Source: Thalassospira lohafexi (GTDB lineage: Bacteria; Pseudomonadota; Alphaproteobacteria; Rhodospirillales; Thalassospiraceae). Taken from it: a stretch of DNA of 64,000 nt. The position numbers and the translations under genes were made by a program. Positions 25,291 to 33,477 of this stretch are shown here, one piece after another (the stretch's first letter is position 1; each line of letters starts with the position of its first letter). The DNA lies in assembly GCF_002844275.1 (NCBI RefSeq), contig NZ_NXGX01000002.1, positions 605,979-669,978 of the forward strand. The letters run 5' to 3'. A model generated the notes under the pieces. It searched no databases and had not been told where the DNA came from. It saw only the letters and a program-made list of their open reading frames with translations.

Positions 25291-26700
25291 ATGCCGACCT
25301 TGCTCCACGTTTCGCCCAAGATTTACCCCGACGGCCTGCCACGCCCGCGTGCCGGTTTTGCCGCCATGGCCGTGTTATTGACCATCACCATGGCCGTGCT
25401 GGATGGCACGATCATGAATGTCGCGTTGCCCACCATCGCACAGGATCAGGGGGTATCCCCGGCCCATGCCATCTGGGTCGTTACCGCCTATCAGTTGGCG
25501 ATTGTTGTCTCCCTGCTCCCCCTTGCCGCGCTTGGCGAGGCGATTGGTTTTCGCAAGGTTTACCTAAGCGGCATTGCGATTTTTGGCATTGCATCGGGCC
25601 TCTGTGCCATGGCGCCCAATATTGAATTCCTGACGGCGGCCCGCGTGTTACAGGGTCTTGGCGGTGCGGCACTGATGAGCATCAATGGTGCTGTCATGCG
25701 CCATATCTTCCCGCAGGCCAAACTGGGCCGTGCCATTGGCTGGATCGCCATGACGGTGTCGGTCTCGGCCGCTGCCGGGCCGACGATTGCCTCTGGTATT
25801 CTGGCGGTTGCAAGCTGGCACTGGCTGTTTTTGATCAATGTGCCGATTTCCGTTCTGGCAATTGTCATTGGCTATTTCACCCTGCCCTTTAACGCCCCGA
25901 CCCGCACCCGGTTTGATTTCATCAGTGCGCTGTTAAACGTGTTTGCCTTTGGCGGCCTGATTTCCGCCCTTGGCAATGTGGGCACGCAAAGTCACCCGGC
26001 TCTGATCACCGCGCAATTTGCCATTGCCATTCTGGCGGGCATCGCACTGGTGCGTCGCCAATTGTCCAAAGACCGCCCGATGTTGCCGATTGATCTTTTG
26101 CGCCTGCCGGTGTTTGCCTGCTCCATCGGGTCATCGGTCTGTGGTTTTTGCGCCCAGATGATTGCATTCGTCGCACTCCCGTTCTATTTCCATGATGTGT
26201 TGGGATATAGCGCGACCGTCACAGGACTTTTGATGACCCCATGGCCGCTTGCCACCGCCATTGCCGCCCCGGTTGCCGGACGGCTGGCGGATAAATATTC
26301 GCCAATCCGCCTGACCGGCATGGGCATGGCGCTGTTTGCCTGCGGGCTTTATGCCACCACACTGGTGTCAACGGCGGGAAGTTACGGCGAAATGATTGCC
26401 GCGCTGGCACTGTGTGGGGTTGGCTTTGGCCTGTTTCAGGCCCCCAACAATCGCCTGATGCTGACCTCCGCCCCGCGTGACCGTTCCGGCGGTGCCAGTG
26501 GGATGTTGTCCACCGCACGCCTCACGGGACAATCGATTGGGGCGGCCACGGCTGCCATCCTGATCGGCATCAGCGGGTCGTTTGAACTGCACACGATCAT
26601 GAGCTTTGCGGCCGGTGCGGCACTGCTTTCGGCCATCATCTGCGAAGGGCGTCGCCATGCCCTTCGGACCGGATGGATCACACGCCCGGCGGGCATGTAA
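25291..26700 (+). CDS. MFS drug/metabolite exporter (DHA2/EmrB-QacA type)
   Basis: 469-residue efflux protein of the 14-TMS major facilitator group. Motif C-like and early signatures are visible: TMAVLDGTIMNVALPTIAQD in TM1 and the motif A loop GEAIGFRKVYLSG between TM2 and TM3, with ARVLQGLGGAALMSINGAVMRHIFP. Probably proton-driven export of an amphipathic compound or a siderophore. It leads an operon with a MarR regulator (10 bases downstream) and a siderophore-interacting reductase. Confidence 0.9.
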   Translation: MPTLLHVSPKIYPDGLPRPRAGFAAMAVLLTITMAVLDGTIMNVALPTIAQDQGVSPAHAIWVVTAYQLAIVVSLLPLAALGEAIGFRKVYLSGIAIFGIASGLCAMAPNIEFLTAARVLQGLGGAALMSINGAVMRHIFPQAKLGRAIGWIAMTVSVSAAAGPTIASGILAVASWHWLFLINVPISVLAIVIGYFTLPFNAPTRTRFDFISALLNVFAFGGLISALGNVGTQSHPALITAQFAIAILAGIALVRRQLSKDRPMLPIDLLRLPVFACSIGSSVCGFCAQMIAFVALPFYFHDVLGYSATVTGLLMTPWPLATAIAAPVAGRLADKYSPIRLTGMGMALFACGLYATTLVSTAGSYGEMIAALALCGVGFGLFQAPNNRLMLTSAPRDRSGGASGMLSTARLTGQSIGAATAAILIGISGSFELHTIMSFAAGAALLSAIICEGRRHALRTGWITRPAGM

Positions 26701-26710
26701 GGACAGGACC

Positions 26711-27223
26711 ATGACAACCGACCCAAACGCGCCAACCGCCTCAACCGCGCCAAACGCCCCAAACGATCCGGCACATGTTCCCGGCGAAACCCTGCATCGG
26801 TTAATCCATGCCTATAAACGCACCACCATGAACGCCATGCAGGCCGCCGATATGCCGATGCCGATGTCGCACAAACGCGTGCTGAAATGGATCATCAAGC
26901 TGCCGGGCATCACCGCCCAGCAAATGGCCGAAAAATCCGGTCAGGACAAAGGCCGCATCACCCGGCTTATCAAAGAAATCGAAAACGAGGGCCTGATTGA
27001 AAGACGGCCCCATCCCGAAGATCGACGCAGCCAGACCCTGCATTTGACGCCCGCCGGTGACACACTGATGACCGAATTTCGCAGTGTCGAACAGGATGTC
27101 AGAACCCGAATGACGCGCGGGCTTACGCCACAGCAGATCCAGACCTTTGTCGAAATCGCCAATCTGATGGCCGACAATCTGGAAAACCCCAATTGCAAGA
27201 AAACGGTCCAGCCAGACGAATAA
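26711..27223 (+). CDS. MarR-family transcriptional regulator
   Basis: 170-residue winged-helix regulator. The HTH lies at LKWIIKLPGITAQQMAEKSGQDKGRITRLIKEIENEGLI and is followed by the wing ERRPHPEDRRSQTLHLTPAG. ATG 26711 starts right after the exporter stop, with an AAGGAC-type site. The protein has a Pro/Ala/Asn-rich N-terminal tail of about 20 residues. Probably represses its own operon through the repeats at 25120-25161 and is released by an exported toxic ligand. Confidence 0.9.
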   Translation: MTTDPNAPTASTAPNAPNDPAHVPGETLHRLIHAYKRTTMNAMQAADMPMPMSHKRVLKWIIKLPGITAQQMAEKSGQDKGRITRLIKEIENEGLIERRPHPEDRRSQTLHLTPAGDTLMTEFRSVEQDVRTRMTRGLTPQQIQTFVEIANLMADNLENPNCKKTVQPDE

Positions 27224-27251
27224 ATCCCAATGGACCAAGGAGCCCCCCATA

Positions 27252-28034
27252 ATGAGTAAACCTGCCCCCCGCGATCTGACCGTGATCGGCAAAAAATATG
27301 TCACCCCCGACATGCTGCGCGTCACCCTTGGCGGTGATGGCATGGCATCCTTTCCCGAGGATCAGGCAAGTGCTTATGTCAAACTGATCTTCCCGATTGA
27401 GGGCGATGAAAAGGACCGCGTTTTGCGCCGGACCTATACCATCCGTCATGACCGCATGACCGATCAGGGCCGTGAAGTTGACATTGATTTTGTCATGCAC
27501 GGCGAAAGTGACGATGGCACCGACCACGGCGGCCCGGCGTCAAACTGGGCGGTCAATTGCCAACCCGGCGACATGATCACCATCGGCGGCCCCGGCCCGA
27601 AAAAGCTGGTGGATACCACCGCCGACTGGTTCCTGATTGTCGGCGATATGACCGCCCTTCCGGCCGTCTCGGTCAATCTTGAAACCCTGCCTGCGGATGC
27701 GCGCGGCTATGCGGTGATTGAAATCCATTCCGAAGCCGACATGCAGGATTTGGTCAAACCCGAAAACATCACCATTGAATGGGTGATCAACCCGACACCG
27801 GGCACGCAGAACACAGCGCTCAGCGACATCGTCAAAAGGCTGCCATGGCATGACGGTCGCCCGTCGGTCTGGGCGGCGTGTGAATTCACCTCGATGAAGG
27901 AACTGCGCAGCTATTTCCGCAATGACCGCAACCTTGGCAAGGATGACTTCTACATCTCAAGCTATTGGAAACTTGGCATGAACGAAGACAAACACAAGGT
28001 CATCAAATCCGAAGATGCCCAAAACGCGGCCTAA
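27252..28034 (+). CDS. siderophore-interacting protein (ferric reductase, ViuB-like)
   Basis: 260-residue NAD(P)H-flavin oxidoreductase. FAD-binding motif RRTYTIR (about residue 60) and the SIP-type C-terminal NAD(P) domain (ADWFLIVGDMTALPAV, WAACEFTSMKELRSYFRND) with the family's SYWKLGMNEDKHK ending. Reduces ferric siderophores to free iron in the cytoplasm (family role). An AAGGAG site lies ten bases upstream. Third gene of the MFS-MarR operon; no siderophore receptor or biosynthesis gene is nearby. Confidence 0.9.
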   Translation: MSKPAPRDLTVIGKKYVTPDMLRVTLGGDGMASFPEDQASAYVKLIFPIEGDEKDRVLRRTYTIRHDRMTDQGREVDIDFVMHGESDDGTDHGGPASNWAVNCQPGDMITIGGPGPKKLVDTTADWFLIVGDMTALPAVSVNLETLPADARGYAVIEIHSEADMQDLVKPENITIEWVINPTPGTQNTALSDIVKRLPWHDGRPSVWAACEFTSMKELRSYFRNDRNLGKDDFYISSYWKLGMNEDKHKVIKSEDAQNAA

Positions 28035-28068
28035 CCCGCACGCCCGCATTTAGGTACCTTTTAAACCG

Positions 28069-28100
28069 CAACCGGCCCTTGTTTTGGTGCCGGTTGTTTT
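28069..28100 (+). terminator. terminator after siderophore-interacting protein
   Basis: Stem CAACCGGC / GCCGGTTG with a 12-base loop followed by TTTT. Ends the MFS-MarR-SIP operon. Confidence 0.75.
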
Positions 28101-28113
28101 GCATCTGCCATGA

Positions 28114-28770
28114 TCAAACATATTGCGAATGCAACCGCGCCATACGGCGGCGGGCGAAAAAGCCGGTATATTGGTCGGTTTTGACGTCTTCGGGGTGCAG
28201 TTCCCCGTCCTCTTTGCGCCAAAAGGCCCGGCTGGCCCCGATCACGCCTTTTTCCGAACTGTAAACCGCCATCACGATGATCTCGACCCGGCACTCATGC
28301 CCGGCCCCAATCGCATCGTTCCGGGTGCCGCCATTCTCACTGTTTTTTTGTGCCCGACGCCAGATACGGTTAAGCAGATTTTGAAACGCCCCAAGCTCAA
28401 TGCATTTCCCCGATCCAAGCGGGCCCTGCAAGGTCACTTCATCCAGTCGGGCCGACAGCATGGCGTTCTGGTCTTTCTCGCCTGAACTTTGTTCGGGATC
28501 AGCATCGGTCACCAGTTCACAGACCCGGTCCTCACCGCTGCCCATACACACCAGCACCTTATCAATATGGATGGCTTCCTGGCTCATATTGCTGATCAGA
28601 AAGCGGGCTTTGTCGGAATTGCCCAGCATCTGATTGATCACGATTTTCGGGCGGCGAGCCCGGCGGTAGCTTTGAAACAGCAATTGCGCATAAAAAATCC
28701 AGATCAACAATGTGGCCACACTGACCCCGACCTGAAGCAAGGTGGCATGTTGTTCAATCCACGTTTCCAT
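28114..28770 (-). CDS. membrane-anchored protein of unknown function
   Basis: 218 residues: one N-terminal membrane segment (VGVSVATLLIWIFYAQLLF, residues about 13-33), then a basic stretch and a soluble domain of about 180 residues (PKIVINQMLGNSDKARFLISNMSQEAIHIDKVLVCMG). The domain shows beta-rich patterning and five Cys. I do not recognise it. ATG 28770 with AAAGGACG upstream is chosen; the open frame to 28965 runs through low-complexity Thr/Gln repeats and is unlikely to be coding. Confidence 0.6.
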   Translation of the reverse strand: METWIEQHATLLQVGVSVATLLIWIFYAQLLFQSYRRARRPKIVINQMLGNSDKARFLISNMSQEAIHIDKVLVCMGSGEDRVCELVTDADPEQSSGEKDQNAMLSARLDEVTLQGPLGSGKCIELGAFQNLLNRIWRRAQKNSENGGTRNDAIGAGHECRVEIIVMAVYSSEKGVIGASRAFWRKEDGELHPEDVKTDQYTGFFARRRMARLHSQYV

Positions 28771-28916
28771 GTGCGTCCTTTGCTGACTTAATCCAACGGC
28801 ATGCTCTGCCAACCTATATCCCAACGCACCCACACGGGTTTTGGTTCCGCAAACCCGGTTTAACGCCCGCTGGCTTTGGTTTTGGCTTTGGCGTTGGCTT
28901 TGGTCCCGCCCGCAAC

Positions 28917-28947
28917 GCAAAACACCCCGGCCAATGACCGGGGTGTT
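28917..28947 (-). terminator. terminator after fdhA
   Basis: Perfect 10-bp stem AACACCCCGG / CCGGGGTGTT, followed on the minus strand by TTTTGCG, 35 bases past the fdhA stop. The G+T-rich run at 28870-28912 just beyond it (tandem GGCTTTGG/TTTTGG units) is low-complexity DNA. Confidence 0.7.
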
Positions 28948-28981
28948 CGATAAGGTGATAGACAAAGCCGTTAAGCGTTAA

Positions 28982-30178
28982 TCAGGCCGCGACACTCCCA
29001 TGCGGATCAATGACGAATTTCTTCGCCGCCCCGCCGTCAAAATCGGCATAGCCCTTTGGTGCCTGATCAAGGTTGATCATCTGCACATTGACGGCCTTGG
29101 CGATGTCGATCTTTTCAAACAAAATCGCCTGCATCAGGTTGCGGTGATATTTCATCACCGGGCACTGACCGGTATGCAACGAATGTGATTTCGCCCACGC
29201 AAGGCCAAACCGCATGCTCAGCGCGCCATGCTTGGCCGCATCATCGACCGCACCGGGATCTTCGGTCACATACAGACCCGGAATGCCGATCTGACCACCC
29301 GCACGGGTGATTTGCATGGCAGAGTTAAGCACTGTCGCCGGGGCTTCATGACCATGGTTACAGCCACAGCCATGCGCCTCAAACCCGACGCAATCGACAA
29401 AGCAATCCACTTCCCGGTCACCCAGAATGGCTTCAAGCTTGTCTTCCATCGGCCCTTCTTGTTTCAGATCGATGGTCTCACACCCGAAACTGCGCGCCTG
29501 TGCCAGACGATCATCAATCATGTCGCCAACCACAACACAGGCCGCCCCCAGAAGGTGCGCCGATGCCGCCGCCGCCAGCCCCACCGGACCGGCACCTGCG
29601 ATATAAACCGTTGATCCCGGACCAACCCCGGCGGTGACACAGCCATGGAACCCGGTCGGGAAAATATCGGACAGCAACGTCAAATCGCGGATTTTCTCCA
29701 TCGCCTGATCGGCATCGGGGAATTTCAAAAGGTTAAAGTCGGCATAGGGCACCATGACATATTCGGCCTGTCCACCGACCCAGCCGCCCATATCGACATA
29801 GCCATATGCCGCACCGGGGCGCGACGGGTTCACATTCAGGCAAATGCCCGTCAAACCCGATTTACAATTGCGGCACCGTCCGCACGCAATGTTAAACGGC
29901 ACCGAACACACATCCCCGACTTTCAGGAACTCAACATCCCGGCCGGTTTCAATGATCACACCAGTGATCTCATGCCCCAGTACAAGGCCTTCTTCTGCTG
30001 TCGTCCGGCCGCGCACCATATGCTGGTCACTGCCACAGATATTGGTCGTGATCACTTTAAGAATGACGCCGTGTTCGCATTTACGGTTGCCCAGCGCCAG
30101 TTCAGGAAAGGCAATCGCCTCAATGGCCACTTGCCCCGCACCTTTATAGATCACGCCACGATTTGATGGATTACTCAT
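28982..30178 (-). CDS. fdhA: glutathione-independent formaldehyde dehydrogenase
   Basis: Zinc alcohol-dehydrogenase family enzyme that oxidises formaldehyde with tightly bound NAD. 398 residues, matching FdhA (about 399). Structural/catalytic zinc region: NICGSDQHMVRGRT, GHEITGVI, then the four-Cys cluster in IACGRCRNCKSGLTGICLNVNP. Nucleotide fold: GAGPVGLAAAASAHLLGAACVVVGD. ATG 30178 has a GAGAGGAAA site. Monocistronic; probably detoxifies formaldehyde from demethylation of methoxylated aromatics or methylamines (inference). Confidence 0.92.
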   Translation of the reverse strand: MSNPSNRGVIYKGAGQVAIEAIAFPELALGNRKCEHGVILKVITTNICGSDQHMVRGRTTAEEGLVLGHEITGVIIETGRDVEFLKVGDVCSVPFNIACGRCRNCKSGLTGICLNVNPSRPGAAYGYVDMGGWVGGQAEYVMVPYADFNLLKFPDADQAMEKIRDLTLLSDIFPTGFHGCVTAGVGPGSTVYIAGAGPVGLAAAASAHLLGAACVVVGDMIDDRLAQARSFGCETIDLKQEGPMEDKLEAILGDREVDCFVDCVGFEAHGCGCNHGHEAPATVLNSAMQITRAGGQIGIPGLYVTEDPGAVDDAAKHGALSMRFGLAWAKSHSLHTGQCPVMKYHRNLMQAILFEKIDIAKAVNVQMINLDQAPKGYADFDGGAAKKFVIDPHGSVAA

Positions 30179-30422
30179 TTTTCGTTTCCTCTCGCCTGAC
30201 ATTTGTTTTCAGGATTGTGCGTATCGCCTGGGCTGTCTGGGGCTGCTTGGGACTTTTTGTTTTTGTATCTGCCACCAACCAAACTCATAGCGTTTTTACT
30301 TTGTCGCCATACACAATCAAAACGGTATGGCTCACCCCATACCTTGTCAAACGAACTGAACGCCGTTCGCTAAACATCCTCTTGTGTTCAGAACATTTGC
30401 GACGTTTGGAAAAAACGAACAA
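30179..30422. other. intergenic region before fdhA
   Basis: No gene seen. The A+T-richer part at about 30250-30420 should carry the fdhA promoter on the minus strand. Confidence 0.4.
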
Positions 30423-30460
30423 AAAAACGCCCCGGCCAGTTTCTGGCACGGGGCGTTTTT
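30423..30460 (-). terminator. terminator after DUF3126 gene
   Basis: Stem AAAAACGCCCC (30423-30433) / GGGGCGTTTTT (30450-30460). A-run and T-run on each side make it functional in both directions. Confidence 0.8.
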
Positions 30461-30483
30461 ATTCAGCCTGATAACCCTTCTGA

Positions 30484-30702
30484 TCAGGGTGCCGGCGGCA
30501 GGTCTTCTTCAAGAATGACCAAATTCAGCGAGTAGCTGACTTCGCCTTCGTCCTCGTCACGATGCACGACACCGACGAATTCATCGCCAACACGCATTTC
30601 GATCGGGTAGCCTTTTTTCTTCGGCGGGTCGATGGCGATGAGTTTATTGTCAAAGGTGCGGCGCAGATAATCGGTAACGCGCGCAATTTCGGTCGGTGTC
30701 AT
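30484..30702 (-). CDS. DUF3126 family protein
   Basis: 72-residue acidic protein matching a small conserved alphaproteobacterial family of unknown role: TPTEIARVTDYLRRTF at the N-terminus and VGVVHRDEDEGEVSYSLNLVILEEDL at the C-terminus. An AGGGGC site lies upstream. Monocistronic between two terminators or promoter gaps. Function unknown. Confidence 0.85.
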   Translation of the reverse strand: MTPTEIARVTDYLRRTFDNKLIAIDPPKKKGYPIEMRVGDEFVGVVHRDEDEGEVSYSLNLVILEEDLPPAP

Positions 30703-31048
30703 AGAACTTGCCCCTTGTTCTTTGCAGTCGGCTTACATCTGTTAATCCGCAGAATATCGCAAGCGCCATCCGGCGTCAGCAGCGATCCTGCGATGTATAA
30801 ATCTTGTGCCCATTGTCTTCCACAAACCACCCCTGCAAATCAAGCCCGCGACGGCAAAAAAGACCGATTTGATCAAATTTTACCGCCTGCTGTTTCAGGA
30901 TATGTCCGATCTTCGACGCTGGACCCGTTTCTCAAACATAGGGAACTTTGCGCATTATTTCCAATCTGCGTTTCCCATCCGGTGTGCTTTGGGGCAAAAT
31001 CCGCCCAAACCAGTTGCAATCCCAGAGCACAGCCGTTAAGCCGAAGAT
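30703..31048. other. intergenic region between DUF3126 and GST genes
   Basis: 346 bases with no convincing gene. Short open frames here lack a ribosome site and cross-species-like features. It must carry the divergent promoters of the two flanking genes. Confidence 0.4.
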
Positions 31049-31783
31049 ATGACCGAGATTGACCAAACCACCCCGGCCCAAAGCGACGCCAAAGCCACCG
31101 ACGCAGCCAGCAACGAAGCCCGCAACGCGGCGACAAACCCGCCCGTTCTCTACAGCTTCCGGCGCTGCCCCTATGCCATGCGCGCCCGTATGGCCTTGCT
31201 CTCGGCTGGCATTGACGTCGAACTGCGCGAAGTTGTGTTGCGCGACAAACCCCAATCCATGATCGATGCGTCCCCCAAGGCAACCGTGCCGGTCCTGATC
31301 CAGCCCGATGGCACCGTGATTGACGAAAGCCTCGAAATCATGGTCTGGGCCCTGGTCGAAAACGATCCCAATGACTGGATGACACCCGAAAGCGGCACGC
31401 TCGATGATATGCTGGCCCTGATCGCGCAAAATGACGGCCCGTTCAAGCATCACCTTGATCGCTACAAATACCATACCCGGTATGAGCACGCCGATCCGGC
31501 CGAACACCGCCGCGATGCCGAAAAAATCCTCAACCGTCTGGATGGCCGCTTGGCCGTTGGCCGCTATTTGTTTGGATCGCGCCCGGCTCTGGCCGATTTT
31601 GCCATTGCCCCGTTTGTCCGCCAGTTCGCCAACGCCGACCGTGATGCGTTTGACGCCATGCCGTTTGTCCATGTGCAGCGCTGGCTGGCTGATTTTCTGG
31701 CCTCAAGCTTCTTTGAACGCGCCATGACCAAATACGACCAGTGGCACGAAGGCGACGCACCGATTGTGTTTAAGGCGGCCTAA
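31049..31783 (+). CDS. glutathione S-transferase-like protein
   Basis: 244 residues. A thioredoxin-fold domain begins at about residue 32 (PVLYSFRRCPYAMRARMALLSAG) with the CPYA active-site pattern of omega/glutaredoxin-like GSTs, then VPVLIQPDGTVIDESLEIMVWAL (glutathione-binding region), and an all-helical C-terminal domain (RLAVGRYLFGSRPALADFAIAPFVRQF). The first 30 residues are an Ala/Thr/Asp-rich tail unusual for the family. Substrate unknown; monocistronic. Confidence 0.87.
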   Translation: MTEIDQTTPAQSDAKATDAASNEARNAATNPPVLYSFRRCPYAMRARMALLSAGIDVELREVVLRDKPQSMIDASPKATVPVLIQPDGTVIDESLEIMVWALVENDPNDWMTPESGTLDDMLALIAQNDGPFKHHLDRYKYHTRYEHADPAEHRRDAEKILNRLDGRLAVGRYLFGSRPALADFAIAPFVRQFANADRDAFDAMPFVHVQRWLADFLASSFFERAMTKYDQWHEGDAPIVFKAA

Positions 31784-31822
31784 AGCGTATTGCTTTTCCG
31801 GGCCCAAATGTCGGTTAACCAC

Positions 31823-32140
31823 CTATGTGTGGATCGGCTCAATCGTCAGGGTCAAAAGAAGGGAACTCAGGCACTTGCCATGCGGATCAAGTGCCAGTGA
31901 CCGTGTAACCCCGCCCCCCAACGCATCATGCATCACAAAGTTAAGCGCACCGATCTGCGGCAACTCATAGCGCAGGACTTCGCCGCGAACCATTGTTCCG
32001 AAATGGTCTCGCACCCGTTCTGCTGTGACCTGACGCACCAGAATTGGCCAGTCTTCTGCGCGATAGGCAATCACCGAAACATTGGAAATGTTGCCTTTGT
32101 CCCCGGTACGGGAATGGGCAATATCGCGTAGCTGCACCAT
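31823..32140 (-). CDS. AtuA-related small subunit
   Basis: 105-residue protein resembling the small partner found beside AtuA-type proteins: LRDIAHSRTGDKGNISNVSVIAYR near the start and LPQIGALNFVMHDALGGGVTRSLALDPHGK near the end. It overlaps the AtuA stop by one base and is the last gene of the TAXI-TRAP operon. Biochemical role not established. Confidence 0.78.
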   Translation of the reverse strand: MVQLRDIAHSRTGDKGNISNVSVIAYRAEDWPILVRQVTAERVRDHFGTMVRGEVLRYELPQIGALNFVMHDALGGGVTRSLALDPHGKCLSSLLLTLTIEPIHT

Positions 32141-33477
32141 CAGGCCTCCATCATCTCGAAATGTGTCTTCAAATGCCCCTCGGGCAACAGCCCCGATACG
32201 ATGGCAACGATTTCGCGTGTTGATTTGGTGACACCCCCGCCACCAGCCGGGCCATTCAGATACAGGCTTTCGACTTCTTCACCGATGCGCGCCGCCGTCG
32301 CAAGGTCATCGGTCCTCACAACAAAGCGCAAACGAACTTCACCGGGCGCGTCGTCTGCTGGCTCGGCTTGCGGGAACACGGAATTCACACCAATCAGCTC
32401 ACCACGGATTTCCTGACAACAAATCCCGGCCAGTTCCATCCGCTGATGCAAGATATCAAGGGCAAGGCGTCCACGCGCCACGGCCCCCGGCCCGGCATAG
32501 GAAATTTGCCCTTCACCAACACAGGAATCCACATAGCCGACGGAAACTTTCAGACTTCCGGTTTTCTGGAAACCATTTCCACCGGCGATCGCAACCCGGT
32601 CTGGCCCGATTTCTGTAATCTCCACCCCGGAAAAATCCGCAATGACATCGGGCTGGATATATCTTTTGGGGTCGTGGACCTCATAAAGAAGCTGCTCCTT
32701 ACAGGTCGCAGCAGTAACGCACCCACCCGTGCCACCAAGCTTGGTAATAACTGCATTTCCGTTTTCGGTGATCTCGGCAATCGGAAAACCCAACCGCGCA
32801 AGATCGGGTACATCCTTGATTCCCGGATCGGCAAAATACCCGCCGGTGATTTGCCCGCCACATTCTAAAAGATGACCAACAAGCGTACCGCGACCAAGCC
32901 GCGTCCAGTCATCCATTTCCCAGCCAAATTCAAAAATCTGCGGCGCAAGAAACATCGACGGATCTGCCGCGCGCCCGGTCAGGATGACATCTGCCCCGGC
33001 AACCAGGGCATCAACAATCCCGCCGGCCCCAAGATAGGCATTTGCCGAAACAACCTGTTTGTTGAAATCGCGCAGGGCACAGTTTTCTTCGTCGATATGA
33101 AACGTATCAGGCGACAGGATATCAAGGACGTCATCCCCTTGAACTGCCGCCACACGCAATCCCGTCAAGCCCAGTTCACGCGCAATTTCGACCGTCCGTT
33201 TGGCGGCACCAACCGGGTTCGCCGCCCCCATATTGGAAATGATCCGAATTCCCTTGTCACGACAAACGGACAGAACTGCGCGCATCCGGCGCTCAAGCAA
33301 CGGATCAAAACCCGCCTGCGGATCGCGCATTTTTGCCTGCTGGGCAAGGGCAATGGTCCGCTCGGCAAGGCATTCGAAAATCAGATAATCAATTTCACCA
33401 TGCTTTGCCAATTCAACAGCTGGCTCGATCCGGTCGCCGGAAAACCCGGCACCAGTTCCAATGCGGATTGTCTTCAT
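32140..33477 (-). CDS. AtuA family protein (DUF1446)
   Basis: 445-residue homologue of AtuA, which is needed for acyclic terpene (citronellol/geraniol) use in Pseudomonas. Recognised from IGTGAGFSGDRIEPAVELAKHGEIDYLIFECLAERTIALAQ at the N-terminus and the long Gly-rich middle (ITGGYFADPGIKDVPDLARLGFPIAEI). Its start overlaps the fused TRAP permease stop by 4 bases. No AtuCF-type carboxylase genes are present, so the substrate here is probably not a terpene; a branched or hydroxylated acid is a guess. Confidence 0.85.
   Translation of the reverse strand: MKTIRIGTGAGFSGDRIEPAVELAKHGEIDYLIFECLAERTIALAQQAKMRDPQAGFDPLLERRMRAVLSVCRDKGIRIISNMGAANPVGAAKRTVEIARELGLTGLRVAAVQGDDVLDILSPDTFHIDEENCALRDFNKQVVSANAYLGAGGIVDALVAGADVILTGRAADPSMFLAPQIFEFGWEMDDWTRLGRGTLVGHLLECGGQITGGYFADPGIKDVPDLARLGFPIAEITENGNAVITKLGGTGGCVTAATCKEQLLYEVHDPKRYIQPDVIADFSGVEITEIGPDRVAIAGGNGFQKTGSLKVSVGYVDSCVGEGQISYAGPGAVARGRLALDILHQRMELAGICCQEIRGELIGVNSVFPQAEPADDAPGEVRLRFVVRTDDLATAARIGEEVESLYLNGPAGGGGVTKSTREIVAIVSGLLPEGHLKTHFEMMEA

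Noticed and set aside
28771..28965. Upstream extension of the membrane protein gene
   Set aside because: Gln/Ser/Arg-rich low-complexity DNA with a good ribosome site only at 28770.
30806..31039. Plus-strand open frame between DUF3126 and GST genes
   Set aside because: No ribosome site, no recognisable domain; the GST start is clear downstream.
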